Shown here piece by piece: positions 36,465 through 44,554 of a stretch of 64,000 nucleotides of DNA. The notes under the pieces are model-generated. The model was not told the origin of the DNA and searched no databases. It was given only the letters and a program-made list of their open reading frames with translations. The stretch comes from Flammeovirgaceae bacterium UBA6059 (GTDB taxonomy: Bacteria > Bacteroidota > Bacteroidia > Cytophagales > Cyclobacteriaceae), in NCBI GenBank assembly GCA_002435755.1, contig DIYH01000014.1:1-64000 (forward strand). The letters run 5' to 3'. A program made the position numbers and the translations under genes. Numbering within the stretch: the first letter of the stretch is position 1; the number at the start of each line of letters is the position of its first letter.

Positions 36465-36782
36465 CTAGTTAAGCCTGTTAATCAAGTCGATCACTAATTC
36501 TTCCTTGTTCGCTGAAACGCCTTCTACCAACTCTCCATCTTTGAAAATGGCGAAATATGGTAATGTGGTAAGCTTTGCCAATTCCCTTGATTCAGGGTTA
36601 TGATCCGAGTTGATATCTAAAAATGCGATATCATCGTACTTCTTGTCTTTTGAAAGTGACTCATATTTTGGCGCTAATAGTCTGCAACTTCCGCACCAGT
36701 CCGCTGAGTACTTGACAACCACTTTATTATGGTCACTCAGCTTCTCTCTAAAATCTTTATCTGTAGTTAATTCAACCGCCAT
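36465..36782 (-). CDS. Thioredoxin-family protein
   Basis: 105 residues, cytoplasmic (no signal). The active site is WCGSC (C30, C33), where classical thioredoxin has WCGPC, followed by 'FLDINSDHNPESRELAKLTTLPYFAIFKDGELVEG' with the cis-Pro. It probably reduces protein disulfides or peroxiredoxins. It is a single-gene unit with its own terminator, divergent from the TrpF-like gene. Confidence 0.93.
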   Translation of the reverse strand: MAVELTTDKDFREKLSDHNKVVVKYSADWCGSCRLLAPKYESLSKDKKYDDIAFLDINSDHNPESRELAKLTTLPYFAIFKDGELVEGVSANKEELVIDLINRLN

Positions 36783-36885
36783 GTTATTCTAATTCTTATG
36801 AAATCAACGCTAATAGACTTTATTTTGTTCACGTTTAAAATTGTCCCACTTCAGGAAGGCAATAACCACATCTTTTAGACTAAAA

Positions 36886-37503
36886 ATGGCATTAAAGACT
36901 TTTGTAATTGTAAGCAATATCAGCGGCCTTAGTGACGCCCGCTATTGCGCTGGAATGGGTGTAAATGTCCTTGGGTTTGATCTTGATGGTGATCAGGCTG
37001 TCCCGCTTGACAAACTTAGCGATATAACTGAGTGGATCGCCGGTGTAGACCTCTGTGGTCGGTTTATTGAAAGTAATACTGACGACATTAAGCAGACTGT
37101 GACTCAAGCAACGCTCTCCTATCTGCAAGTGGATGATCCTCACATAGCCTCAGAGATCCAATTATTGGGCTATGAAGTACAGTTGGTCTACAATATTATC
37201 TCTGCCAATGAGATTCCTAGTATGGAAAGCTTCTTTCGAGACAATGCTGATCTTGTTAACAGTTTTGTTGTTGAATGCGAGCACGATGATCTAATTGAGG
37301 AGGCCAAAGCAGAAGCCGTCAGATTATCTTCAGGCTATCCCGTCATACTGGGATTTGGATTTGATGCAACTACCGTGAATGATCTTGTTTCAGGATCGAA
37401 TCTCAAGGGCGTGACGCTGAAAGGAAGTGAAGAAACCCAACCTGGTTTCAAGGACTATGGCGAGATCATGGACATCCTTGAAGCCCTCGAAGAAGAGGAT
37501 TAA
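36886..37503 (+). CDS. TrpF-like (phosphoribosylanthranilate isomerase-fold) protein
   Basis: I start at the ATG at 36886 (MALKTFVIVSNISGL) and not the TTG at 36841. About 205 residues fit a small TIM barrel of TrpF type: 'SDARYCAGMGVNVLGFDLD' early, and 'VILGFGFDATTVNDLVSGSNLKGVTLKGSEETQPGFKDYGEIMDILEAL' at the end, like TrpF's 'GGLxPxNV...SGVExxPGxKD'. The TrpF catalytic Cys of the 'KICG' motif is replaced here ('IVSNISG'), so classical isomerase activity is doubtful. No other trp genes are near. It overlaps the convergent flippase-like gene by 4 bases. Confidence 0.7.
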   Translation: MALKTFVIVSNISGLSDARYCAGMGVNVLGFDLDGDQAVPLDKLSDITEWIAGVDLCGRFIESNTDDIKQTVTQATLSYLQVDDPHIASEIQLLGYEVQLVYNIISANEIPSMESFFRDNADLVNSFVVECEHDDLIEEAKAEAVRLSSGYPVILGFGFDATTVNDLVSGSNLKGVTLKGSEETQPGFKDYGEIMDILEALEEED

Positions 37504-38360
37504 GGCTTTTCCGATAGGAAGGCACCTATCAAACTGACTAAAGCTGTAATCAAGAAAAACAGCAGACTGAAGGCTACCGCAACATTCTGGTCTATGCCTA
37601 GATACTGATGGCTCAGCACGAAAGTCAATTCGCGGGCACCTACACCGCCAATCGTGAATGGAAATACGGCTACAATTGAGGAAATCAGGAAAACGAACTG
37701 GTAGCTAACATAACCCTGATCTACAGAAAGTGACAACAAGATGAAATAAGCACAGATCACTTGAAGTATTTGTACTAGTAGACTGTAAAGTGTGGTAATA
37801 GTAGTGTCGCCCAAGAAGGTCGGAAAAAGCAGCTTAACCAATAAATAATAGCCGGGAGCTCCGACCAACAACAGGAACGAAACTCCATAATATTGAAACT
37901 CCCAGTATTCTGGTAAGAAAAGGGTAAGCAGTAAAGCCAAGATGAGAAGTGCAAAAAGGCCGTTGATCCTATCCAGCAAGGTTGCACTGACCAAGGTCTT
38001 CAATTTCACATCTTCATTTTGCTTGTTCAGTAAGTAGACTTTGTATCCATCTCCTCCGATACCTCCCGGAAGAAAAAGGTTGTAGTACATCCCGATCACA
38101 TATAGCCGTAGGTTATACTTTTCTGAAATTTGTAATCCGGCTGTTCGGAAATAGTAGTTGAGCCGGTAAGCAGAAGCCAGTTTGGAAAGTGCGAAGAATA
38201 AAGTGGCCGGAACGAGCCAAATGAGATTCAAGGTCTGAGCCAGTTGGCTAACCTCATCAATATCTATCTTAGAAAATACATAATAGAGGGCTGCTGAAGA
38301 GATGGCAATCTTGAGAAGCAGCTTCAGCCAACTGCTATACGAGCTCTTTGGCTTCTCCAA
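37500..38360 (-). CDS. Lysylphosphatidylglycerol synthase-type (UPF0104) membrane protein
   Basis: 286 residues with about seven or eight membrane helices. Family landmarks are 'NLRLYVIGMYYNLFLPGGIGGDGYKVYLL' and 'AVFPFTIGGVGARELTFVLSHQYLGI'. Such proteins are often flippases or transporters of glycolipid precursors. A TTG at 38360 is the only suitable start and overlaps the GT2 gene by 26 bases, so the two are translationally coupled. The pair suggests glycosylation of a lipid carrier followed by its transfer across the membrane. Confidence 0.85.
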   Translation of the reverse strand: MEKPKSSYSSWLKLLLKIAISSAALYYVFSKIDIDEVSQLAQTLNLIWLVPATLFFALSKLASAYRLNYYFRTAGLQISEKYNLRLYVIGMYYNLFLPGGIGGDGYKVYLLNKQNEDVKLKTLVSATLLDRINGLFALLILALLLTLFLPEYWEFQYYGVSFLLLVGAPGYYLLVKLLFPTFLGDTTITTLYSLLVQILQVICAYFILLSLSVDQGYVSYQFVFLISSIVAVFPFTIGGVGARELTFVLSHQYLGIDQNVAVAFSLLFFLITALVSLIGAFLSEKP

Positions 38361-39288
38361 CGATTACTTCTTTTACCCTGTAGGTCTTCTTGCTCTGGGA
38401 CTCAAAATACGTGCGGACGATCAATTCGGCAATCAAACCTATCGTAATTAATTGAACTCCTCCCAGCACCAACGTAATACCTAGAATCAATAATGGTCTA
38501 CCCCAAATATCTTCTCCAAAAATCTTGAGCACCAATAGATAGAAATTAATGGCTAGCCCTATCAGGAAAGTAATAATGCCAGCAGTTCCAAAAAGGTGCA
38601 TAGGACGCTGCAGATACTTTTGAAAAAAGACCATCAACATCAAATCACTCAATACTTTGAAAGTTCTTCCTAAGCCATACTTGGACTGTCCATGAATGCG
38701 AGGGTGATGTTTTACGTTCATCTCCGTAAGCCTGGCACCTTGCAACTGAGCTAATACCGGAATAAAACGGTGTAGCTCACCATATAAGCCTAAGTTCTTG
38801 GCTATGTCTTTTTTGAAGAGCTTGAGTGTACATCCGTAATCGTGAAGGTGCACGCCTGTTAATTTCCTGATCATAGCATTGGCAATACCACTTGGAATTT
38901 TCCTGAGTAACATGCCATCCTTGCGGTTAGCTCTAACCCCCGCTACTACATCCCAGTCCTCCTTTTCGAGCTTTTGGATCATTCCGGGTACGTCAGATGG
39001 ATCATTTTGCAAATCACCATCAAGCGTGGCAATGTATTTGCCCTCCGCATAATCAATACCTGCGGCCATGGCAGTGGTCTGCCCGTAATTCTTATTAAAA
39101 ATGACCAGCTTGGTATGCTCGTCTCCGAATTCTTTCACTTTCCTGACGGTAGCATCTGTACTGCCATCATCGACAAGTACTACTTCATAATCACCCTGAA
39201 AATCACTTAAAGAAGTACTGATCTGCTCCAACAGCGGCTCAATATTGTCCTCTTCATTGTATACCGTTATGACAAGTGAAAGATCCAT
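38335..39288 (-). CDS. GT2 family glycosyltransferase (DPM1/GtrB-like)
   Basis: 317 residues. The GT-A fold has 'LVITVYNEEDNIEPLLEQI', 'EVVLVDDGSTDATV' and the metal-binding 'ATLDGDLQNDP' with the DxD-like site. Two C-terminal membrane helices ('FGTAGIITFLIGLAINFYLLVL' and 'RPLLILGITLVLGGVQLITIGLIAELIVRTYF') place it among polyprenyl-phosphate sugar transferases of the GtrB/DPM1 type. It probably loads a sugar onto undecaprenyl phosphate for the coupled UPF0104 protein. Confidence 0.93.
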   Translation of the reverse strand: MDLSLVITVYNEEDNIEPLLEQISTSLSDFQGDYEVVLVDDGSTDATVRKVKEFGDEHTKLVIFNKNYGQTTAMAAGIDYAEGKYIATLDGDLQNDPSDVPGMIQKLEKEDWDVVAGVRANRKDGMLLRKIPSGIANAMIRKLTGVHLHDYGCTLKLFKKDIAKNLGLYGELHRFIPVLAQLQGARLTEMNVKHHPRIHGQSKYGLGRTFKVLSDLMLMVFFQKYLQRPMHLFGTAGIITFLIGLAINFYLLVLKIFGEDIWGRPLLILGITLVLGGVQLITIGLIAELIVRTYFESQSKKTYRVKEVIVGEAKELV

Positions 39289-39317
39289 ACTTTTTGATGT
39301 GGAGCGAAGTTCACGAG

Positions 39318-39977
39318 TTATACCGAGAACTGAAACTTCATATATTTAATTTTCTCTCCCTTTTCAGTAAAGATGCCTTCATATTTGGTTTTCAAGCCAA
39401 AGTGCTCATCCTGATATTCAGACGTATATAGATCGTGTGTATAGGACAAGTTTTTGACATTGATTTGACCTTCATCGATCATCTCAAGGGTATAGTTGAA
39501 GAGATCGGTGTTGTCGGTTTTGAACTTTACCCACCCATCAGTCTTCAATAGTGATTGATAGATCAACATCAATCCAGGATAAGTCAATCGCCGTTTTTCG
39601 TCGCGATCTCTGGGACGCGGATCAGGAAATGTAATCCAAATTTCGCTGACCTCATCAGGGGCGAAAAAAGCATCAATCTGTTGGACTTTAGTTCGTAGGA
39701 ATGCCGCATTGTCGAGCCCTTCATATTTTGCGTAAGTACTTCCCACCCAAATTCTTGCGCCTTTGATATCTACTCCTATAAAGTTCTTCTCAGGATATCG
39801 CTCCGCCAATCCAACGGTATACTCTCCCCTGCCACAACCTAATTCTACAACGAGCGGATAATCATTCTTGAAGTGCTCATTCCATCTTCCCTTGATGGTC
39901 TCATAACTAGGTTTGCCAAGTTCAATCACATTGTAACTGGCCGCATTATCAGCGAAACGCTGAAGCTTTTTTCTCAC
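39318..39977 (-). CDS. trmB: tRNA (guanine-N7-)-methyltransferase
   Basis: 219 residues. The SAM motif 'VVELGCGRGEYTVGLAERYPEKNFIGVDIKGARIWVG' and the substrate motif 'EIWITFPDPRPRDRDEKRRL' are diagnostic, with 'FKTDN' near the end. It methylates G46 of tRNA. The start is GTG (39977), 1 base after the folC stop, so it belongs to the run that starts with the envelope block upstream. Confidence 0.96.
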   Translation of the reverse strand: MRKKLQRFADNAASYNVIELGKPSYETIKGRWNEHFKNDYPLVVELGCGRGEYTVGLAERYPEKNFIGVDIKGARIWVGSTYAKYEGLDNAAFLRTKVQQIDAFFAPDEVSEIWITFPDPRPRDRDEKRRLTYPGLMLIYQSLLKTDGWVKFKTDNTDLFNYTLEMIDEGQINVKNLSYTHDLYTSEYQDEHFGLKTKYEGIFTEKGEKIKYMKFQFSV

Positions 39978-39978
39978 T

Positions 39979-41250
39979 TTACAGGTCGTTTATTTCCGCG
40001 ACCACAAAGGTACTTCCTCCAATGAAAATCACGTCTTTTTCTGATGCTTGTGATTTCGCTACCGCAATGGCTTCATTGACATCCTCTTTAATCGTGTGGT
40101 TAAGCTCATGCTTTTTGAAGTGTTGGGCAAGATCCGCTACCGCAATGGCCCTGGGAATGTTAGGTTGACACAAAACATAATTGGCTTCTTTTGGAAGGAG
40201 TGGTAATAGATCATCCCAAGGTTTATCATTGACTCCTCCGAACACTATGAAGAGTTTATCAAATTCAAGTTCTTTGAGTTGCCTGACAATACTTTCAAGA
40301 CCATCTTCATTGTGTCCAACATCGCAGATTGTAAGTGGTTTGTCGCCGAGTATTTGCCATCTTCCTTTAAGCCCAGTCAGCTCCGTTACATTGGATAGGC
40401 CTCTGATGATATAATCATCCCCAATGTCATATCCTAGGTGCTGAAGCTGGTCAATTACACCGAGGGTTCCCGCTAGGTTGTTTTTATAGTAAGCGCCTTT
40501 TATGTCAGGATCAAAGGTGACTTCAATAGTTCCTGACGTTACGCTAACCTTATTATTTAGGGCACTTACTTGGTAACTATCACTGGCAAACTCAATAGGG
40601 CTATTGATCGAGTCTGCCTTGCGCTGAAAGAGACCCCTCAGCTCATCATGATTATCCCCAATTACTACTGGAATACCCTTTTTTATGATACCTGCTTTTT
40701 CACTTGCGATTTGTTCCAAGGTATCTCCGAGTAGCTCCTGATGATCAAAACCTATCTGGGTAATCAGACTGACCAATGGTGTAATAACATTGGTGGAGTC
40801 TAGCGTTCCCCCTAATCCAACTTCTACCACCGCAATATCCACTTGTTGCTCATGGAAGCATTGAAAGGCCATAGCCACTGTCACTTCGAAAAAGCTCGGC
40901 TGGACGGTTTCAATGAGCGACTTATTTTCGTTGACAAACCTCACTACAAAGCCCTCAGAAGCTGGCTGGCCATTGATCCTCATTCGCTCTGTGAAGTGCT
41001 TCAAATGTGGCGAGGTGTATAACCCAGCCTTGTATCCAGCTGCTTGTAAGACAGCAGCAATAGAATGAGCACTCGTTCCTTTGCCGTTGGTGCCAGCAAT
41101 GTGAACGCACTTGAGCTTCTCATGTGGGTTTCCTAGACCTTTCAATAAGGCATAGGTATTGGTTAGATCTTTTTTAATAGCCTTACTGCCTGATCTCTGA
41201 TACATTGGAAGTTTTCGGTAAAGAAAATCCAGTGTCTCTCCGTAGTTCAA
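39979..41250 (-). CDS. folC: Folylpolyglutamate / dihydrofolate synthase
   Basis: 423 residues, standard length. The ATP-binding loop is 'HIAGTNGKGTSAHSIAAVLQAAGYKAGLYTSPHL'. 'EVGLGGTLDSTNVI', 'IGFDHQELLGDTLEQIASEKAGIIKKG' and 'DVGHNEDGLESIVRQL' complete the Mur-ligase-like signature. It adds glutamate to dihydropteroate or folates. The start is TTG (41250), 2 bases after the stop of the TonB gene. Confidence 0.96.
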   Translation of the reverse strand: MNYGETLDFLYRKLPMYQRSGSKAIKKDLTNTYALLKGLGNPHEKLKCVHIAGTNGKGTSAHSIAAVLQAAGYKAGLYTSPHLKHFTERMRINGQPASEGFVVRFVNENKSLIETVQPSFFEVTVAMAFQCFHEQQVDIAVVEVGLGGTLDSTNVITPLVSLITQIGFDHQELLGDTLEQIASEKAGIIKKGIPVVIGDNHDELRGLFQRKADSINSPIEFASDSYQVSALNNKVSVTSGTIEVTFDPDIKGAYYKNNLAGTLGVIDQLQHLGYDIGDDYIIRGLSNVTELTGLKGRWQILGDKPLTICDVGHNEDGLESIVRQLKELEFDKLFIVFGGVNDKPWDDLLPLLPKEANYVLCQPNIPRAIAVADLAQHFKKHELNHTIKEDVNEAIAVAKSQASEKDVIFIGGSTFVVAEINDL

Positions 41251-41252
41251 TG

Positions 41253-42293
41253 CTAGTTGGTCTTGATGATAAATGTGATGCGACCTGTTGAAGTAGGCGC
41301 AGGTCGTGAATTATCTGATGTCGGGCTAAAAGTCAGCCGCAGCACCTCATCACGATAGATTTTTTCAACTGCGGGCGTCACAGTCTTTTCAAGGGTCTTG
41401 ATCCCAATAATATAGCCAGCATCATCGATTGTTATTTGAAATACTATTCTACCATTCTCATCCGAAGTATCATTTGGCTTTGGCAAATAGTCCCAATCCC
41501 AACCAGATAACTCGAGTGCTGCGCCATCAGCGGCTCCAGGAGTGCCATAGAGTGCCCTGGCATCAATATCACCCTCAGGATCTCCTTCATCTCCTACTTC
41601 GTCTTCCTCAGTTCCTTGATTGGTGGAAGAAGGATCAACTGAATCAATGGCATCACCTTCTAGATTCGACTCTTCTGAAGTTGGTGCCTCTACCTCTTGA
41701 TTATTCGTTTCTTCTTCGGGTTCCTCGATAATTTCTTCGGTCACGGGTTCTTCTGCAATAACTTCTTCAGGTTCTTCCACTGGAAACTCTTCTACTACTT
41801 CAGGGGCAGTTTCTTCTGTCGGTTCTGGTTCTTGGAAATCGGGACTTTCAGGTTCAAAGGTTTCGATATTTTCAACGGGCTCTTCGACCGGTTCTTCAAT
41901 CACCTCTTCAACAGGATCCTCTACTATTTCTTCTGGAGTCTCTTCAACTGGCTCGTCGGAAACCTCAGCTTCAGAATCTTCGGTATTCGTTTCTGACTCT
42001 ATTTCCTCAATTTGATCTGTAGATTCTGTAGTTGACGTTTCCATAGCTTCGGTAGACGTTTCGTCAATAGGTTCATCTGGAGTAGGTTTGTCAACTTGCG
42101 CCGGTGGAGTTTCTCGCTGTATACTTCCACTTCCTGGATCAAGGACGCCTAGGTTTAATTCGATTCCGTATTCGGGAATTGGAGGATCAGGTTCTCTCCA
42201 GGCCAGAATGAAAATAAACAGAATAGCCAGCACACCATGCACCACTAAGGAGATGGTCATCGCTTTTCTATCCCGTTTACTGTTATCGCTCAT
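41253..42293 (-). CDS. TonB-like energy transducer with long acidic linker
   Basis: 346 residues. One N-terminal membrane helix ('MTISLVVHGVLAILFIFILAW') is followed by about 200 residues rich in Glu, Pro and Thr, probably spanning the periplasm. The C-terminal ~80 residues look like TonB_C ('NGRIVFQITIDDAGYIIGIKTLEKTVTPAVEKIYRDEVLRLTF'). TonB usually has a basic, Lys-Pro linker; this acidic one is a variation seen in Bacteroidota. It overlaps exbD by 4 bases (ATGA) and would transmit proton-motive force from ExbBD to an outer-membrane partner. Confidence 0.85.
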   Translation of the reverse strand: MSDNSKRDRKAMTISLVVHGVLAILFIFILAWREPDPPIPEYGIELNLGVLDPGSGSIQRETPPAQVDKPTPDEPIDETSTEAMETSTTESTDQIEEIESETNTEDSEAEVSDEPVEETPEEIVEDPVEEVIEEPVEEPVENIETFEPESPDFQEPEPTEETAPEVVEEFPVEEPEEVIAEEPVTEEIIEEPEEETNNQEVEAPTSEESNLEGDAIDSVDPSSTNQGTEEDEVGDEGDPEGDIDARALYGTPGAADGAALELSGWDWDYLPKPNDTSDENGRIVFQITIDDAGYIIGIKTLEKTVTPAVEKIYRDEVLRLTFSPTSDNSRPAPTSTGRITFIIKTN

Positions 42294-42682
42294 CGTGCAG
42301 GTTTGGTCGCAATAGATACTTTGGCTTCCAAGGCTGTCGCTATACCTGCCACGTGCACCAAATGCTCCACAGGTACGGTTTCATCACAATGCAGCACAAC
42401 CAATCCCTCCTTACCTTCAAAAGCACTTCTTAAAGTCATTTCAAGATTGTTTTTGCTCACCTTTTTGTCATTGACATAATACTGAAGGTTCTTCGTGATA
42501 GTCACACTCACCTTCTGCATGATGATGCTCGAGCTTTTACTAGATGGTAAATTAACAGGTAGACCCGATGGAGTAATAAAGGATGAGGTCAGCATGAAAA
42601 AAATCAGTAGCAAAAAAATCACATCTGTCATTGAAGACATGCTAAATGCCGCATCTACTTTGTGTTTTGACTCTATTTTCAT
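42290..42682 (-). CDS. exbD: ExbD/TolR-family proton channel subunit
   Basis: 130 residues. The single helix carries the conserved Asp ('SMTDVIFLLLIFFMLTSSF'), preceded by a short cytoplasmic tail, and the periplasmic domain has 'LVVLHCDETVPVEHLVHVAGIATAL'. It overlaps the ExbB-type gene and the TonB gene by 4 bases each. TolR is an alternative name, but the adjoining TonB gene favours ExbD. Confidence 0.92.
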   Translation of the reverse strand: MKIESKHKVDAAFSMSSMTDVIFLLLIFFMLTSSFITPSGLPVNLPSSKSSSIIMQKVSVTITKNLQYYVNDKKVSKNNLEMTLRSAFEGKEGLVVLHCDETVPVEHLVHVAGIATALEAKVSIATKPAR

Positions 42683-43350
42683 GTCGGTTCTTGTAGGAGG
42701 TCAACGAATTCTATTGCACCGTATTCCATTTTATGTACAAGCTTTTGAACCCTCGTAACCAGATAGTTATAGGCCAGGTAAGCCAAGATACCCACAACCA
42801 ACCCTGCGGCAGTAGTGATCATAGCCTCATATATGCCACTGGAAAGCAGCTTAGGACTCACCGCTCCTTCTTCTTGCGCTATCGCAATGAATGCCTGTAT
42901 CATACCTGTTACAGTTCCAAGGAAACCGATCATAGGAGCTGCTCCAGATATTGTCGCCAGGAAGCTTAGGTTCTTTTCAAGTTTATAGACTTCAATCTTG
43001 CCAACATTCTCGATAGAGACCTCAATATTCTTCAACGGGCTACCGATCCTGCTTAGTCCTTTTTCGATCATTCTGGCTACAGGTGTATCGGTCTCCTTAC
43101 AGAAGACCCGGGCCCCATTGATATCTCCTGAGATGACTTTTGATCTGATAGTATCCGTAAAACCATTTGGGGTCTTGGCTTCTCGATTAATGGTCATGAT
43201 CCGCTCAATAAATATGTAGAGAGCAGTGATTGACAACAAAACTAAAGGCAGCATCATATAGCCGCCTTTAGTTAGAAGTTCTAGTACAGTAATTGCCTCT
43301 GTACCTTCAGCACCCACGATTTCGGTGGTGCCAACCTGAAGTAATATCAT
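42679..43350 (-). CDS. exbB: ExbB/TolQ/MotA-family proton channel subunit
   Basis: About 223 residues with three membrane helices: 'MLPLVLLSITALYIFIERIM', 'LSFLATISGAAPMIGFLGTVTGMIQAFIAIA' and 'GIYEAMITTAAGLVVGILAYLAYNYLV'. The last two carry the family motifs. I prefer the ATG at 43350 because it lies after the stop of the SPOR gene (43359); the ATG at 43377 would overlap it. It forms the pentameric channel around ExbD. Confidence 0.92.
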   Translation of the reverse strand: MILLQVGTTEIVGAEGTEAITVLELLTKGGYMMLPLVLLSITALYIFIERIMTINREAKTPNGFTDTIRSKVISGDINGARVFCKETDTPVARMIEKGLSRIGSPLKNIEVSIENVGKIEVYKLEKNLSFLATISGAAPMIGFLGTVTGMIQAFIAIAQEEGAVSPKLLSSGIYEAMITTAAGLVVGILAYLAYNYLVTRVQKLVHKMEYGAIEFVDLLQEPT

Positions 43351-43358
43351 AAAATTCT

Positions 43359-44468
43359 CTAATACCTTAATGCCCAAACATCATCGCCATAAGTGCCTTT
43401 GAACTGACCAAGCGCGCTAGCGGCATCTCCGTAGGTCGCAAACTCAGCCACTGCCACCCTATAGAATTTTGAATCCTTAAACGGTGGAATAATGGAGGTG
43501 CTCACACCATTTGCTGCGAGCTCTTCGCTGTAGTCAGTAGCCATGTCTTCATCAAAGAAACTTGCTATAATGACATAGGAACGTCCAGTTCGCTCCGGTA
43601 GTACAGCGAACTCTCCAGGATCTCCTGAAAAGGTCGATGTAGATGCAGTTTGTTTAGGCTGAGCTGTTTGAGGTTTTGGTTTCGGCTCAGGCTTTGGAGT
43701 ATTCTGTGCCGTACCTGTGTTACTTTCGGTAGCTGCTGGTTTTTCTTCAGTAGTAGCGGGTTTTGGTTTCGGTTCAGGTCTCCTTTCTGGTCGACTCTCC
43801 GCTTTCTCAACTTTTACAACTTCTTGGTTAGCATCAGGTTCTCCAGTGAAACTATCAAAGAATAGTAGTGCTGCAGCTATGATAAAGAAAGACACCACGC
43901 CTATGACAATAATCTTTGTGAACTTACCTGCACCCTCTTCACTTGACACGGTTCGATAACTACCTGGTAATTCCGCATCTTCTGAAGGAGGTTCAAAGTC
44001 GCTTAAGTCATCAGCATCAAAATCAGAAAGATCTGTCTCATCATCGTCATCTTCAAAAATGTTGCTGCGACTGAGCTCTTCATCACTCATGAAGTCTTTC
44101 TCGTCAAAATCTTTATCATCGATATCGCCAATATCCAGATCGTCATCATCATCGATATCAAAAGATGCAGGCTCAAAAGTGTCATCATCAATATCACTCT
44201 CGTCTATATCCAAACCGGCATCAAGATCACTTTCAATATCAGAAATATCAGCTGATACAGGTTCTTCCTCAACTTCGGGAGTCTCATCAGGTACCTCTAC
44301 CTCTTCTACTATTTCCTCCTTCTCTTCTTCCAGGACCTCTTCTTCTGTATCATCCTCCAATTCTTCATATTCTAAATCTGGAAGACCAAAATCCTCATCA
44401 GAGTCATCAATCGGCTGATTTGATTTGTTCTCCTCATCGGGATCTTCATTTGGATTCTTCTTAGCCAT
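43359..44468 (-). CDS. SPOR-domain membrane protein with acidic cytoplasmic region
   Basis: I start at the ATG at 44468 (MAKKNPNEDPDEE). The first ~190 residues are extremely acidic (runs of Asp/Glu). One membrane helix follows ('IIVIGVVSFFIIAAALLFF'), then a Pro/Lys-rich periplasmic linker ('ESRPERRPEPKPKP', 'TPKPEPKPKPQTAQPK'). The C-terminal SPOR domain ('RSYVIIASFFDEDMATDYSEELAANGVSTSIIPPFKDSKFYRVAVAEFATYGDAASAL') binds denuded glycan strands of peptidoglycan in known members. It lies directly before exbB, suggesting that this TonB-type motor is tied to the cell wall or division site. Confidence 0.88.
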   Translation of the reverse strand: MAKKNPNEDPDEENKSNQPIDDSDEDFGLPDLEYEELEDDTEEEVLEEEKEEIVEEVEVPDETPEVEEEPVSADISDIESDLDAGLDIDESDIDDDTFEPASFDIDDDDDLDIGDIDDKDFDEKDFMSDEELSRSNIFEDDDDETDLSDFDADDLSDFEPPSEDAELPGSYRTVSSEEGAGKFTKIIVIGVVSFFIIAAALLFFDSFTGEPDANQEVVKVEKAESRPERRPEPKPKPATTEEKPAATESNTGTAQNTPKPEPKPKPQTAQPKQTASTSTFSGDPGEFAVLPERTGRSYVIIASFFDEDMATDYSEELAANGVSTSIIPPFKDSKFYRVAVAEFATYGDAASALGQFKGTYGDDVWALRY

Positions 44469-44554
44469 ATGCGTTGATTGTTCGATTAGATTCGATAGGT
44501 AATTTAACAAAAAGATGATTTGAACCTAAACTGTCAGGTAAAATTCAGCTTGTC

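Noticed and set aside
41429..44464. Several long open frames opposite the TonB and SPOR genes
   Set aside because: They are antisense shadows of the Glu/Asp/Pro-rich linkers, giving low-complexity Ser/Phe/Leu-rich translations.
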